The notes under the pieces: generated by a model
The model's database searches: none
Seen by the model: only the letters and a program-made list of their open reading frames with translations
What the model was told of the DNA's origin: nothing
In this document: positions 18,425 through 27,480 of the stretch, piece by piece
Layout: each line of letters starts with the position of its first letter
How positions within the stretch are numbered: position 1 is the first letter of the stretch
Position numbers and translations under genes: made by a program
Origin: Prevotella ihumii
Lineage (GTDB): Bacteria > Bacteroidota > Bacteroidia > Bacteroidales > Bacteroidaceae
Reading direction: 5' to 3'
Assembly: GCF_900155655.1 (NCBI RefSeq)
Contig: NZ_LT706987.1
Location: 1,013,542 to 1,077,541, forward strand
DNA length: 64,000 nt

Positions 18425-19813
18425 ATGGAAACAGCAAAACAGAAAACACTAAAGGGGAGTTTCTCGCTCTTTGGCAAAGGCTTACACACAGGTCTAAGTC
18501 TTACTGTTACTTTTAATCCTGCTCCAGACAACACGGGTTATAAAATACAACGTATAGACCTGGAAGGTCAACCTATTATAGACGCTATTGCAGAAAACGT
18601 AATCGACACACAGCGTGGAACGGTAATTGCAAAGGGCGAAGCACGTGTGAGTACTATCGAACACGGATTGGCTGCCCTCTATGCAATGGGAATAGACAAC
18701 TGTCTTATTCAAATCAATGGTCCTGAATTTCCTATCCTTGATGGCTCTGCAATAATGTACGTAGAGAAGATTAACGAAGTTGGAATTGTTGAACAGAACA
18801 CACCAAAGGATTATTACATCATTCGTAAGAAGATGGAATATAAAGATGCCAATGGCAGTGTGATTACCATTCTTCCTGACGAACATTTCTCTATCACAGC
18901 AATGTGTTCGTTCGATTCAAAGTTTATTAGCAGTCAGTTTGCAACGTTAGATAATATTGATAAGTTCGCAAAAGAGATTGCCCCTGCCCGCACATTCGTA
19001 TTTGTACGCGACATTATGCCATTGTTACAGGCTAATCTCATCAAAGGTGGCGACTTAGACAATGCTATTGTAATTTACGAAAGACAGGTAGAGCAGGAAA
19101 CACTCGACCAGTTGGCAGACCTCCTTCGTGTACCACGTATGGACGCATCGCAAATAGGATATATCCAAACCAAACCTTTGATGTGGGATAATGAATGTAC
19201 ACGCCACAAGTTGTTAGACATCATTGGCGACGTGGCATTGATTGGTAAACCTATCAAAGGTCGCATCGTGGCTACTCGCCCTGGTCACACAGTAAACAAC
19301 AAGTTTGCCCGAATGATACGCAAAGACATTCGCAAACACAAAATACAAGCACCTATCTATGACCCAAACGAAGAGCCTTTAATGGACAATATTCGCATTA
19401 GAGAGTTACTTCCACACCGCTACCCTATGCAGCTGATTGACAAAGTTATAGCTATGGGTTCAAATAGCATTGTCGGTGTTAAAAACATCACAGCCAACGA
19501 ACCGTTCTTCCAAGGTCATTTCCCACAAGAACCTACTATGCCAGGGGTGCTTCAGATTGAAGCAATGGCGCAGTGTGGCGGTTTGTTGGTATTATCGCGA
19601 TTGGAAGAGCCTGAACGATGGTCTACCTATTTCTTAAAGATAGACAATGTAAAGTTCCGCCAGAAGGTTACACCAGGTGACACCCTACTCTTCCGTGTCG
19701 AACTTTTAGGTCCTGTGCGTCACGACATCAGCTCAATGAGAGGCTATATATTTGTTGGCGACACCGTAGTGGCTGAAGCAACATTTACAGCCCAAATAGT
19801 AAAAAATAAGTAA
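18425..19813 (+). CDS. lpxC/fabZ: Bifunctional LpxC deacetylase / FabZ dehydratase
   Basis: Fusion typical of Bacteroidetes, 462 residues. LpxC half (about 1-300) is the zinc-dependent UDP-3-O-acyl-GlcNAc deacetylase, the committed step to lipid A; zinc-site segments STIEHGLAALYA and NECTRHKLLDIIGD are visible, the latter with the His and Asp ligands. FabZ half (about 320-462) is a hotdog-fold 3-hydroxyacyl-ACP dehydratase with the LLPHRYPMQLIDKV start and the active-site GHFPQEPTMPGVLQIEAMAQ. The fusion couples the branch between membrane fatty acid and lipid A synthesis. Gap to lpxA is 14 bases. Confidence 0.96.
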   Translation: METAKQKTLKGSFSLFGKGLHTGLSLTVTFNPAPDNTGYKIQRIDLEGQPIIDAIAENVIDTQRGTVIAKGEARVSTIEHGLAALYAMGIDNCLIQINGPEFPILDGSAIMYVEKINEVGIVEQNTPKDYYIIRKKMEYKDANGSVITILPDEHFSITAMCSFDSKFISSQFATLDNIDKFAKEIAPARTFVFVRDIMPLLQANLIKGGDLDNAIVIYERQVEQETLDQLADLLRVPRMDASQIGYIQTKPLMWDNECTRHKLLDIIGDVALIGKPIKGRIVATRPGHTVNNKFARMIRKDIRKHKIQAPIYDPNEEPLMDNIRIRELLPHRYPMQLIDKVIAMGSNSIVGVKNITANEPFFQGHFPQEPTMPGVLQIEAMAQCGGLLVLSRLEEPERWSTYFLKIDNVKFRQKVTPGDTLLFRVELLGPVRHDISSMRGYIFVGDTVVAEATFTAQIVKNK

Positions 19814-19827
19814 TTATAGATATTGAA

Positions 19828-20598
19828 ATGAATAATATTAGTCCATTAGCATTTGTGCATCCTAATGCAAAATTAGGTGATGGAAACATTATAGGTCCGT
19901 TTTGTTACATTGACGACAATACGGTTATTGGCAATAACAACAATCTACTCAATAGCGTAACCATTCACACAGGAGCACGTATTGGCGATAATAACGAGTT
20001 CTTCCCTGGAGCAAGCATCTCTACTAAACCACAAGATTTGAAGTTTAAAGGCGAAGTAACGACTTGTGAAATTGGCAATAACAACTCTATTCGTGAAAAT
20101 GTTACCATCTCACGTGGCACAGCTTCAAAGGGAAAAACCATTGTAGGGAGCAATAACTTGTTGATGGAGAATATGCACATTGCACACGATTGTATCATTG
20201 GGTCGAATATTATCATTGGCAATTCTACAAAGTTGGCAGGTGAAGTAACAGTAGAAGATTTTGCAATCATCTCAGCAGCAGTGCTTTGTCACCAATTTTG
20301 CAACATTGGACGCAATGTGATGATACAAGGCGGAAGCAGATTTTCACAAGACATACCTCCATATATAATTGCTGGGCGTGACCCTATTCGCTATATGGGG
20401 CTCAATTTGGTAGGCTTACGCCGTAAAGGTTTTTCTAATGAACAGATAGACCAAATTCATAATGCTTACAGATTGCTTTATGGAGAAGGCACACGAGAAG
20501 AAAACATTCAAAAGATAAAGGAAACTATGCCTTTAACGACTGAAATTGAACACATTATAGAGTTTGTCCAAGCTTCTTCACGTGGTATTATTAAATAA
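19828..20598 (+). CDS. lpxA: UDP-N-acetylglucosamine acyltransferase
   Basis: First step of lipid A synthesis: 3-hydroxyacyl transfer from ACP to UDP-GlcNAc. 256 residues, standard length. Hexapeptide-repeat beta-helix through about 185, with the catalytic His in the NMHIAHDCIIGSN segment near 115-125, then the C-terminal helical domain starting LVGLRRKGFSNEQID. Last of the lpxD-lpxC/fabZ-lpxA operon; miaA follows after 38 bases. Confidence 0.96.
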   Translation: MNNISPLAFVHPNAKLGDGNIIGPFCYIDDNTVIGNNNNLLNSVTIHTGARIGDNNEFFPGASISTKPQDLKFKGEVTTCEIGNNNSIRENVTISRGTASKGKTIVGSNNLLMENMHIAHDCIIGSNIIIGNSTKLAGEVTVEDFAIISAAVLCHQFCNIGRNVMIQGGSRFSQDIPPYIIAGRDPIRYMGLNLVGLRRKGFSNEQIDQIHNAYRLLYGEGTREENIQKIKETMPLTTEIEHIIEFVQASSRGIIK

Positions 20599-20636
20599 AT
20601 GGTGAAAGCTAACTCATAGTCTTAAACTATTTTATT

Positions 20637-21536
20637 TTGAAGAAACAAACCCTCATTGTTATAACTGGTCCTACGGGAGTGGGGAAAACCGAACTCGCAC
20701 TCCGTATGGCTGAACATCTTTCAGTACCTATTGTCAATGCTGATTCGCGTCAGATTTATGCGGAATTGCCAATAGGTACTGCTGCTCCTACCCCCGAACA
20801 ACTCAAGCGTGTAAAACATTACTTTGTGGGTAGCCATAGCGTTACCGACTACTATTCTGCAAGTATGTATGAGCAGGATGTACTCAGCATTCTGGCGGCT
20901 CACCCTCAGTCTAACTTTCTTCTTTCTGGTGGCTCAATGATGTATATTGATGCTGTTTGCAACGGCATTGATGACATTCCAACCATAAAAGACGAAATTC
21001 GCACGTTGATGATGCAACGCTATGAAGAGGAAGGACTTGAACCTTTATGCGACGAACTTAGAAAGCTTGACCCTGAATATTGGGAAATAGTAGACCGAAA
21101 GAACCATCGTCGTGTTATTCACGCTTTAGAAATATGCCATCAAACAGGCAAGACCTATACTTCATTCCGTACCAATGAGAAGAAAGAAAGACCCTTTGAT
21201 GTGATAAAGATAGGACTAAACCGTGAGCGTGAAGAACTTTACCACCGCATCAACCAACGTACACTGCAAATGATAGCCGATGGTATCATTGAGGAAGCAA
21301 AAGAGATGTACAAATATAGACATCTTAATGCGCTGAACACGGTAGGCTACAAAGAAATGTTTGAGTATCTTGATGGACTTACAACACTCGATGAAACCAT
21401 CTTTAAGCTGCAAAGCAACACACGCAGATATGCACGCAAACAACTCACTTGGTTCAAAAAAGACGCCCAAATGAGATGGTTCAACCCCGATAACATTGAA
21501 GAAATATTAAATTATACCACATCTCTGCTTGCATAA
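20637..21536 (+). CDS. miaA: tRNA dimethylallyltransferase
   Basis: Adds the isopentenyl group to A37 of tRNAs reading UNN codons. 299 residues. I take the TTG at 20637 as start, since [20 protein letters not shown] follows directly and no ATG lies between it and the P-loop. Other motifs: [16 protein letters not shown] (substrate Asp), [14 protein letters not shown], and the RNA-binding [12 protein letters not shown] with [11 protein letters not shown] near the end. Probably reads through from lpxA. Confidence 0.94.
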   Translation: MKKQTLIVITGPTGVGKTELALRMAEHLSVPIVNADSRQIYAELPIGTAAPTPEQLKRVKHYFVGSHSVTDYYSASMYEQDVLSILAAHPQSNFLLSGGSMMYIDAVCNGIDDIPTIKDEIRTLMMQRYEEEGLEPLCDELRKLDPEYWEIVDRKNHRRVIHALEICHQTGKTYTSFRTNEKKERPFDVIKIGLNREREELYHRINQRTLQMIADGIIEEAKEMYKYRHLNALNTVGYKEMFEYLDGLTTLDETIFKLQSNTRRYARKQLTWFKKDAQMRWFNPDNIEEILNYTTSLLA

Positions 21537-21549
21537 ACAAGTTATTTCT

Positions 21550-21557
21550 TACTTTTG
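21550..21557 (+). promoter_or_regulatory. Probable -7 box ahead of PBP1A gene
   Basis: TACTTTTG, 45 bases before the PBP start and just past the miaA stop. The upstream element is weak (CTTG at about the right place). Confidence 0.4.
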
Positions 21558-21602
21558 TAGTTTAAGAAGTAGCGAAGCAAAGCTATATAAGCAAACATCT
21601 AA

Positions 21603-24140
21603 ATGAAAACTATTATCAAATTCTTCAAGAATATCTGTAAAGGATTTATCAATTTCTTTCCTTGGTACGTTCGACTTTATAAAGGTCGTGCGTGGTACAC
21701 AAAGGGATTAATAGGCATTGTTTCATTTTTTGTTTCTATCTTTCTGTTCTTTGGAATGGTAGATATTAACTTCTTGTGGCTTTTTGGTAAGTCGCCAGGA
21801 TTTGCAGAAATACAAACTCCACCTACATACGCAGCTTCAGAAATATATAGTGCCGACTCGGTATTGATAGGCAAATATTTCAAAGAAAACAGAAGTCCAG
21901 TAAACTACAATGAGGTAACTCCCGACTTTTGGAATGCACTCATTAGCACTGAAGACGAACGCTTTTATAGTCATTTTGGTGTTGACTTTATGGGTATTGG
22001 AGGTGCTGTAAAAGACGCAGTTACACGTGATGGCGCACGTGGAGCTTCAACTATTACACAACAATTAGCCAAAAATATGTTTCGTCTACGCAACAAAGAA
22101 TATTCTGGCATCTTAGGTCGTGTTCCTGGTTTGCGTATGCTTATCGTGAAAGCTAAGGAGTGGATTATGGCATACAAGATAGAGCTACTTTACTCAAAAG
22201 AAGAAATTCTAACAATGTATGCCAATACCGTAGACTTTGGAAACAACTCGTTTGGTATCAAGATAGCTGCACGTACTTACTTCAATAAATTGCCTAAAAA
22301 CCTCACAACCAATGAGGCTGCAACGCTTGTTGGTATGCTGAAAGCCACAACTTATTACAACCCTATTTCCAATCCAACCAACTCTTTTGGAAGACGAAAC
22401 ACTGTGTTGTACAATATGGTAACTCACAATTTGTTGAGCAAAGACAAGTATGACGTACTATCAAAACAGCCTATTAGACTTGATGTTCATTATGAAGAAA
22501 ACTACGATGGACGCTGCCAATACTTCAGAGAATACGTTGCCGATTACCTAAAAGATTGGGCAAAAGACAACGATTACGACCTCTATAGCAGTGGTTTAAA
22601 GATATATACCACCATCGACACCCATATGCAGAAGTATGCAGAAGAAGCTGCAACAAAGCAAATGCGCAAGATACAGCACGACTTCGACAACCATTGGCGA
22701 GGTCAAGACCCTTGGCGTGATGAGAATGGAAACCTTGTTCCAGGCTTCATAGAAGGCATTGCCGAGCGTCAACCGTTCTACAAAGCTCTTGTAAGAAAGT
22801 ACCCTAACCAGCCCGATAGCGTGTTGTACTACATCAACAAACCACACAAAGTAAAGCTATTCGACTTTGAAAAAGGAACAATAGAGAAAGAAATGTCGTC
22901 AATGGACTCTATCCGATATATGGTGAAGTTTATGCACTGCTCTATGGTTGCTATGGAACCACAAACAGGAGCTGTACGAGCTTGGGTAGGAGACATAGAC
23001 TTTAAGTCGTGGAAGTATGATAAGGTAACGGCTCAACGTCAGCCCGGCTCTACTTTCAAACTATTTGTTTATTCAGAAGCGATGAACCAAGGCTTAGCTC
23101 CTTGCGACAAACGCCGAGACGAGTATATAAGTATGCAGGTGTTAGACAAGAAGACTGGAATAATGAAAACTTGGACACCACGCAATGCCAATGGCAATTA
23201 TTCAGGCGATTCCATCACCTTAAAGGCAGGTTTTGCTCGAAGTGTCAATACAATAGCTGTGCGTTTAGGTCAGGAAATGGGTATCAAAAACATTATTCGC
23301 ACCGCACAAGATATGGGTATAAAGAGCCCATTGGAAAACGAACCTTCATTGGCATTAGGTTCGAGCGACGTTAACTTGTTAGAGATGACCAATGCTTATT
23401 GCACTGTAGCTAACGATGGCGAGTTTCACGAACCTGTAGTTGTAACAAAGATATTGGACCAGAAAGGCAACGAAGTTTATGTAGGGCCGACCGAAACCAA
23501 ACAAGTGTTACCATACAAGAGTGCTTTCTTTATGCAAGAACTCTTAAAAGGGGGCTTAACAGAACCAAGTGGTACAAGTCGCACGCTCAATCAATACATC
23601 TTCAAAGACACCGATTGGGGAGGAAAGACAGGAACTTCTAACAATCACTCTGATGCGTGGTTTATGGCAGTAAGTCCAAACCTTGTTGTTGGAGCGTGGG
23701 TAGGTGGCGAATACCGCAGTATCCATTTCCGAACAGGAGCATTAGGACAAGGTTCTAAAACAGCACTTCCGCTCTGTGGAAACTTTATCTATGCACTTAT
23801 GTGCGACAAAGCTTTCCAAAAGTATCACGCTAAATGGACAATAAATCCTGAAGAAGAAATAGAACCTTCGATGTATGATTGCCAATCGCACGTTACATCT
23901 ACTCAGTTGCCTGACAGCTTGTTATACTATTATCAACAACAACGTAGAAACGCACGCCAACAAAGCGAAGGCGAAGATGAGGAAAACAATAATTCAGAAG
24001 AGGACGGAATGGGAAACGAGGAAAACCCCATAACTGCCCCGTCGGAAAACAACAGGCAAAATCAGCCAAACCCAAATACACCGAATAGGAATACCCCCAC
24101 ACACGCTCCTAAACCAAGGATAGAACCTGTGGAGATTTAA
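21603..24140 (+). CDS. mrcA: Class A penicillin-binding protein (PBP1A type)
   Basis: Bifunctional peptidoglycan glycosyltransferase/transpeptidase, 845 residues, anchored by one N-terminal membrane helix (about 36-58). Glycosyltransferase domain: ALISTEDERFYSHFG near 112 with the catalytic Glu, and GASTITQQLAKN near 148. Transpeptidase domain: SxxK at Ser483-Lys486 (RQPGSTFK), SVN at 547-549 and KTGT starting at 675. The last 70 residues are acidic, then Asn/Pro-rich, low-complexity. One base separates its stop from the helicase ATG. Confidence 0.95.
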   Translation: MKTIIKFFKNICKGFINFFPWYVRLYKGRAWYTKGLIGIVSFFVSIFLFFGMVDINFLWLFGKSPGFAEIQTPPTYAASEIYSADSVLIGKYFKENRSPVNYNEVTPDFWNALISTEDERFYSHFGVDFMGIGGAVKDAVTRDGARGASTITQQLAKNMFRLRNKEYSGILGRVPGLRMLIVKAKEWIMAYKIELLYSKEEILTMYANTVDFGNNSFGIKIAARTYFNKLPKNLTTNEAATLVGMLKATTYYNPISNPTNSFGRRNTVLYNMVTHNLLSKDKYDVLSKQPIRLDVHYEENYDGRCQYFREYVADYLKDWAKDNDYDLYSSGLKIYTTIDTHMQKYAEEAATKQMRKIQHDFDNHWRGQDPWRDENGNLVPGFIEGIAERQPFYKALVRKYPNQPDSVLYYINKPHKVKLFDFEKGTIEKEMSSMDSIRYMVKFMHCSMVAMEPQTGAVRAWVGDIDFKSWKYDKVTAQRQPGSTFKLFVYSEAMNQGLAPCDKRRDEYISMQVLDKKTGIMKTWTPRNANGNYSGDSITLKAGFARSVNTIAVRLGQEMGIKNIIRTAQDMGIKSPLENEPSLALGSSDVNLLEMTNAYCTVANDGEFHEPVVVTKILDQKGNEVYVGPTETKQVLPYKSAFFMQELLKGGLTEPSGTSRTLNQYIFKDTDWGGKTGTSNNHSDAWFMAVSPNLVVGAWVGGEYRSIHFRTGALGQGSKTALPLCGNFIYALMCDKAFQKYHAKWTINPEEEIEPSMYDCQSHVTSTQLPDSLLYYYQQQRRNARQQSEGEDEENNNSEEDGMGNEENPITAPSENNRQNQPNPNTPNRNTPTHAPKPRIEPVEI

Positions 24141-24141
24141 A

Positions 24142-25896
24142 ATGGCAAGCAGAGGCATTGATATTAAGCACATAGACTTGGACAACGAAGAGTTTCAACA
24201 AGCTCTTCAAGTTGTCCAATTCACCCATAACTCGCTTTTCCTCACAGGCAAAGCTGGCACAGGTAAGTCCACATTCTTGCGCTATATCACTGCCACAACA
24301 AAGAAAAAATACGTAGTACTTGCCCCAACAGGTATTGCAGCCATCAATGCTGGAGGCGTAACCCTGCATAGCTTTTTCAAGCTCCCTTTCCACCCCCTAT
24401 TGCCCAATGACGTGCGCTATTCGGCACGTAACATTAGAAACACGCTGAAATACAACAGCGAAAAATGCAAACTCTTGCGCGAACTCGACCTTATTATTAT
24501 AGACGAGATAAGTATGGTTCGTGCAGAAATTATCGACTTTATAGACAAGGTTCTCCGCATTTACAATCGCAATATGCGCGAACCTTTTGGTGGCAAACAG
24601 CTCTTATTGGTAGGCGATATTTACCAACTTGAACCCGTGTTGAAGGAAGAAGACCGCCAACTCCTTCAACCTTTCTACCCCAGCGGCTACTTCTTCGATG
24701 CCAAAGTGTTCCAACACTACCCCTTAGTGAGCATCGAATTAAGAAAAGTATATCGACAATCCGACCCCAACTTTATTTCTATCTTAGACCATATTCGTGT
24801 CAATCAAATTACCGACACCGACCTACAACGCTTGAATACTCGTGTAACAACCGAAAAACAAGCAAAGAGCGAGGGCGATAGTTTGGCAATAACCCTTTCC
24901 ACACGCCGTGATACCGTAGATTGGATTAACAATAAAGAGTTAGAAAACCTCTCTGGCGAAGTCATAACCCTATATGGCAATATTACAGGCGAGTTTCCTG
25001 AAAGCAGTTTACCCACACCAATAGAACTCTCTATCAAGGTAGGGGCGCACATTATGTTTATCAAGAACGATGTGGAAAAACAATGGGTAAACGGAACATT
25101 AGGAATTATCATTGGCATTGACGAGGAAGCGGGCATTCTTTACGTTAGAACCGAAGATGGCGAAGACCTACAAGTGCAACGTAAATTGTGGGAAAACATT
25201 CGCTATACCTTCAACGAAGTAGAGCAAAAAATAGAAGAAGAACAAATAGGAACTTATGTGCAATACCCCATAAAGTTAGCTTGGGCAATTACCGTACACA
25301 AAAGTCAAGGGCTAACGTTCAAGAATGTTGACATCGATTTTAGTGGTGGTGTGTTTGCAAGCGGCCAAACCTATGTAGCCCTGTCGCGTTGTACAAGTCT
25401 TGAAGGCATCACGCTACACAAGCCCATTAGCCGTAGAGATGTATTTGTAAAAGCAGAAGTAACCAACTTTGCCAAACATTACAACAACAACCAAACTTTG
25501 CAAACAGCACTAAAACAAAGCAAAGCCGACAAGGAATATTATGATGCTGCACGTGCCTTCGATAAAGGTAATTTTGATGCCTTTCTGCACAATTTCTTCT
25601 TAGCTATCCATAGCAGATACGACATAGAAAAGCCTGTGGTAAAACGTTACTTGCGCAAGAAACTCAGCACTATAAATGCACTGAAAGCAGAAAATAAGGT
25701 CTTAAAAGCCGAACATAAAAAACAGCAAGCCTACTTAAAAAAGTTGGCGACCGAATATGTACTAATGGCAAAAGACTGCGAACGTGAAGGTATGCGAGAG
25801 GCGGCTGCTAACAACTATAAGAAAGCACTTGAGCTATGCCCTGAACACGTTATAGCGCAAAAACGCCTCAAGGCTTTACAAGCTAAAGACAAGTAG
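24142..25896 (+). CDS. PIF1/RecD-like superfamily 1 DNA helicase
   Basis: 584-residue cytoplasmic ATPase. Walker A is GKAGTGKSTFLRY near 36, Walker B IIIDEISMVRAE near 119, then GDIYQLEPV and the C-terminal helicase motif WAITVHKSQGLTF with YVALSRCTSLEGI. This is the layout of PIF1-like proteins of Bacteroidetes, which unwind DNA 5' to 3'. After the helicase core, residues 440-584 are helical and rich in Lys/Ala with a possible coiled coil and a TPR-like unit (REAAANNYKKALELCPEH). It directly abuts the PBP gene. Role in repair or replication is inferred. Confidence 0.88.
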   Translation: MASRGIDIKHIDLDNEEFQQALQVVQFTHNSLFLTGKAGTGKSTFLRYITATTKKKYVVLAPTGIAAINAGGVTLHSFFKLPFHPLLPNDVRYSARNIRNTLKYNSEKCKLLRELDLIIIDEISMVRAEIIDFIDKVLRIYNRNMREPFGGKQLLLVGDIYQLEPVLKEEDRQLLQPFYPSGYFFDAKVFQHYPLVSIELRKVYRQSDPNFISILDHIRVNQITDTDLQRLNTRVTTEKQAKSEGDSLAITLSTRRDTVDWINNKELENLSGEVITLYGNITGEFPESSLPTPIELSIKVGAHIMFIKNDVEKQWVNGTLGIIIGIDEEAGILYVRTEDGEDLQVQRKLWENIRYTFNEVEQKIEEEQIGTYVQYPIKLAWAITVHKSQGLTFKNVDIDFSGGVFASGQTYVALSRCTSLEGITLHKPISRRDVFVKAEVTNFAKHYNNNQTLQTALKQSKADKEYYDAARAFDKGNFDAFLHNFFLAIHSRYDIEKPVVKRYLRKKLSTINALKAENKVLKAEHKKQQAYLKKLATEYVLMAKDCEREGMREAAANNYKKALELCPEHVIAQKRLKALQAKDK

Positions 25897-25947
25897 ATTG
25901 CAGCTCTAACACTCATATTCCCTACCCAAAAATTAAATAACAATGAT

Positions 25948-26493
25948 ATGAAACATTTACTTCATAAAATACACGTAAACACATTAATATCTGCAACTTA
26001 CATTCTCTTTTCTATAGTCTTTATAAGTTGCAATGGGCACAATACTGCCACGCCTTCTGATGGCGACACCGTAGCTGCCGAAGTGTTTGCCCCTCACGTT
26101 CAAGACACCCTTATTCCCATCAATCTGAATAAGATAACCAACTTGCGTTTTCCAAAGTATAAAATTATAAAAGAAACGCCCATCATTCCCGATACCATTT
26201 CGTTAGCGATGGACGAGGAAAACGTTTCAGGAGGCAACTATTCAGCTATACTTAATTTTGATACCATCCCAAGCAAAACATTCTATGCCTCTATAGATGA
26301 AATAGCTAAAACCGATAGCTGTTGGAGCATCAATAAGTTTGCTTACACCTATAAACGAAAAGACCACAAAGGCGGACTTTACACTATCTCGTTTAGCAAA
26401 GGAAGTATGCAAATACTTGTAACCCATATCAATGCCGACTTGGTAGTGCCTGAAAAGAAGACAGAAGAACCAAAGAAAAAGAAACGTAAGTAA
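25948..26493 (+). CDS. Unknown lipoprotein
   Basis: 181 residues. A hydrophobic leader ends in the lipobox FISC, so it is likely exported and lipid-anchored. The mature part has no domain I recognise; it contains an acidic middle and a Lys-rich end (KKTEEPKKKKRK). It follows the helicase by 51 bases on the same strand and may be co-transcribed. Conserved hypothetical in my reading; no function assigned. Confidence 0.75.
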   Translation: MKHLLHKIHVNTLISATYILFSIVFISCNGHNTATPSDGDTVAAEVFAPHVQDTLIPINLNKITNLRFPKYKIIKETPIIPDTISLAMDEENVSGGNYSAILNFDTIPSKTFYASIDEIAKTDSCWSINKFAYTYKRKDHKGGLYTISFSKGSMQILVTHINADLVVPEKKTEEPKKKKRK

Positions 26494-26560
26494 AAGGTGC
26501 TAATACCTGTCACAAATTATAACAACAAATATTATTCACCCCCAAAAACAAGAAAAACGT

Positions 26561-26890
26561 ATGGCTGACAAAGAATTTGAAGCAATTTGGAAACAAAACA
26601 AGAACAAAGTTTTAGCCAACGATGAGGAGTATCAGCGCATACTTAAAAGCTATACGCAATGGAATTGGGTTGACTATGTTGTGCTCATAGGCGGTTTTGT
26701 TATCGCTGAAAACTTTGCGCAATCCTTCCAACTTGATTCGCTCTTAGTCTATCTTATAGCTATTGTCGGTATGCTGCTTATTTGGTTAGGCTATCGACTC
26801 ATAAAAGGCCGATTGGTAGGTAGAAAGACATTAAAAGAAATAGAACAGAAGGTAAAAGAAAGGTATCACAATACTTTAAACACCCAATAA
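26561..26890 (+). CDS. Small membrane protein of unknown function
   Basis: 109 residues. A charged N-terminal 37 residues lead to two hydrophobic segments (VDYVVLIGGFVIAENFAQ and LLVYLIAIVGMLLIWLGY), then a basic amphipathic tail. No family recognised. Follows the lipoprotein by 67 bases. Confidence 0.72.
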   Translation: MADKEFEAIWKQNKNKVLANDEEYQRILKSYTQWNWVDYVVLIGGFVIAENFAQSFQLDSLLVYLIAIVGMLLIWLGYRLIKGRLVGRKTLKEIEQKVKERYHNTLNTQ

Positions 26891-27022
26891 GCTCAATAGC
26901 ATAGTTGCATTGAAAGGCAATAACGCATACAGCGTATTCGCTTTTGTTCGATTATTCCAAATAGCAATACTTCTTCACCCTAACAATTATGTTCTAAATT
27001 CAAGAGTATCTGCCTTACCCTA

Positions 27023-27108
27023 CAAAACATATAGGTCTGACACTCCCAAAGTTGAACTTTAACCGCGCCAAAGTTCAACTTTGGGAGTGTCAACGTTGAT
27101 GTTTAGCT
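27023..27108. repeat. Intergenic palindrome cluster C with 53-nt perfect hairpin
   Basis: Degenerate unit AAAACATATAGG (27023-27034), then a 22-bp perfect inverted repeat: 27039-27060 and 27070-27091 around a 9-base loop AACCGCGCC. Each arm contains the CAAAGTTGAACTTT core. A further AACGTTGATGTTTAGC unit follows, and TTGTTCTATTC occurs near 27180. The 590-base gap 26891-27480 holds only this and the promoter region of the carboxylase genes (TATTTTTG at 27401-27408); no gene is seen. Confidence 0.85.
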
Positions 27109-27480
27109 TTCTTAAAGTATACACTACAATAAATAACTGATAACCAATAGATTGCAAAAACCAAAAATAAAGAATAAGATTGTTCTATTCTTCACATTCA
27201 GACACTATAATGACAACCTATTATTTGTCCTTTTTCAGAATAATATGCAAGCATTCTTATTAACTCAAAGACAAAGAACAAACAAAATTAAAGGCGTATA
27301 GACCGTATATAAAATGCAGCTTTTTTACAATTCAAAAATGTAGCTTCAGACCTTAACAAACTTTAAAGACGATACGGAGATAATTTCGTCTTTTTTTTCG
27401 TATTTTTGCACGATATTTAGTGGGAACATTATATTCCTATACTTCGAATAGAACAAGAAAAAGAATAAAATACACTTTTT

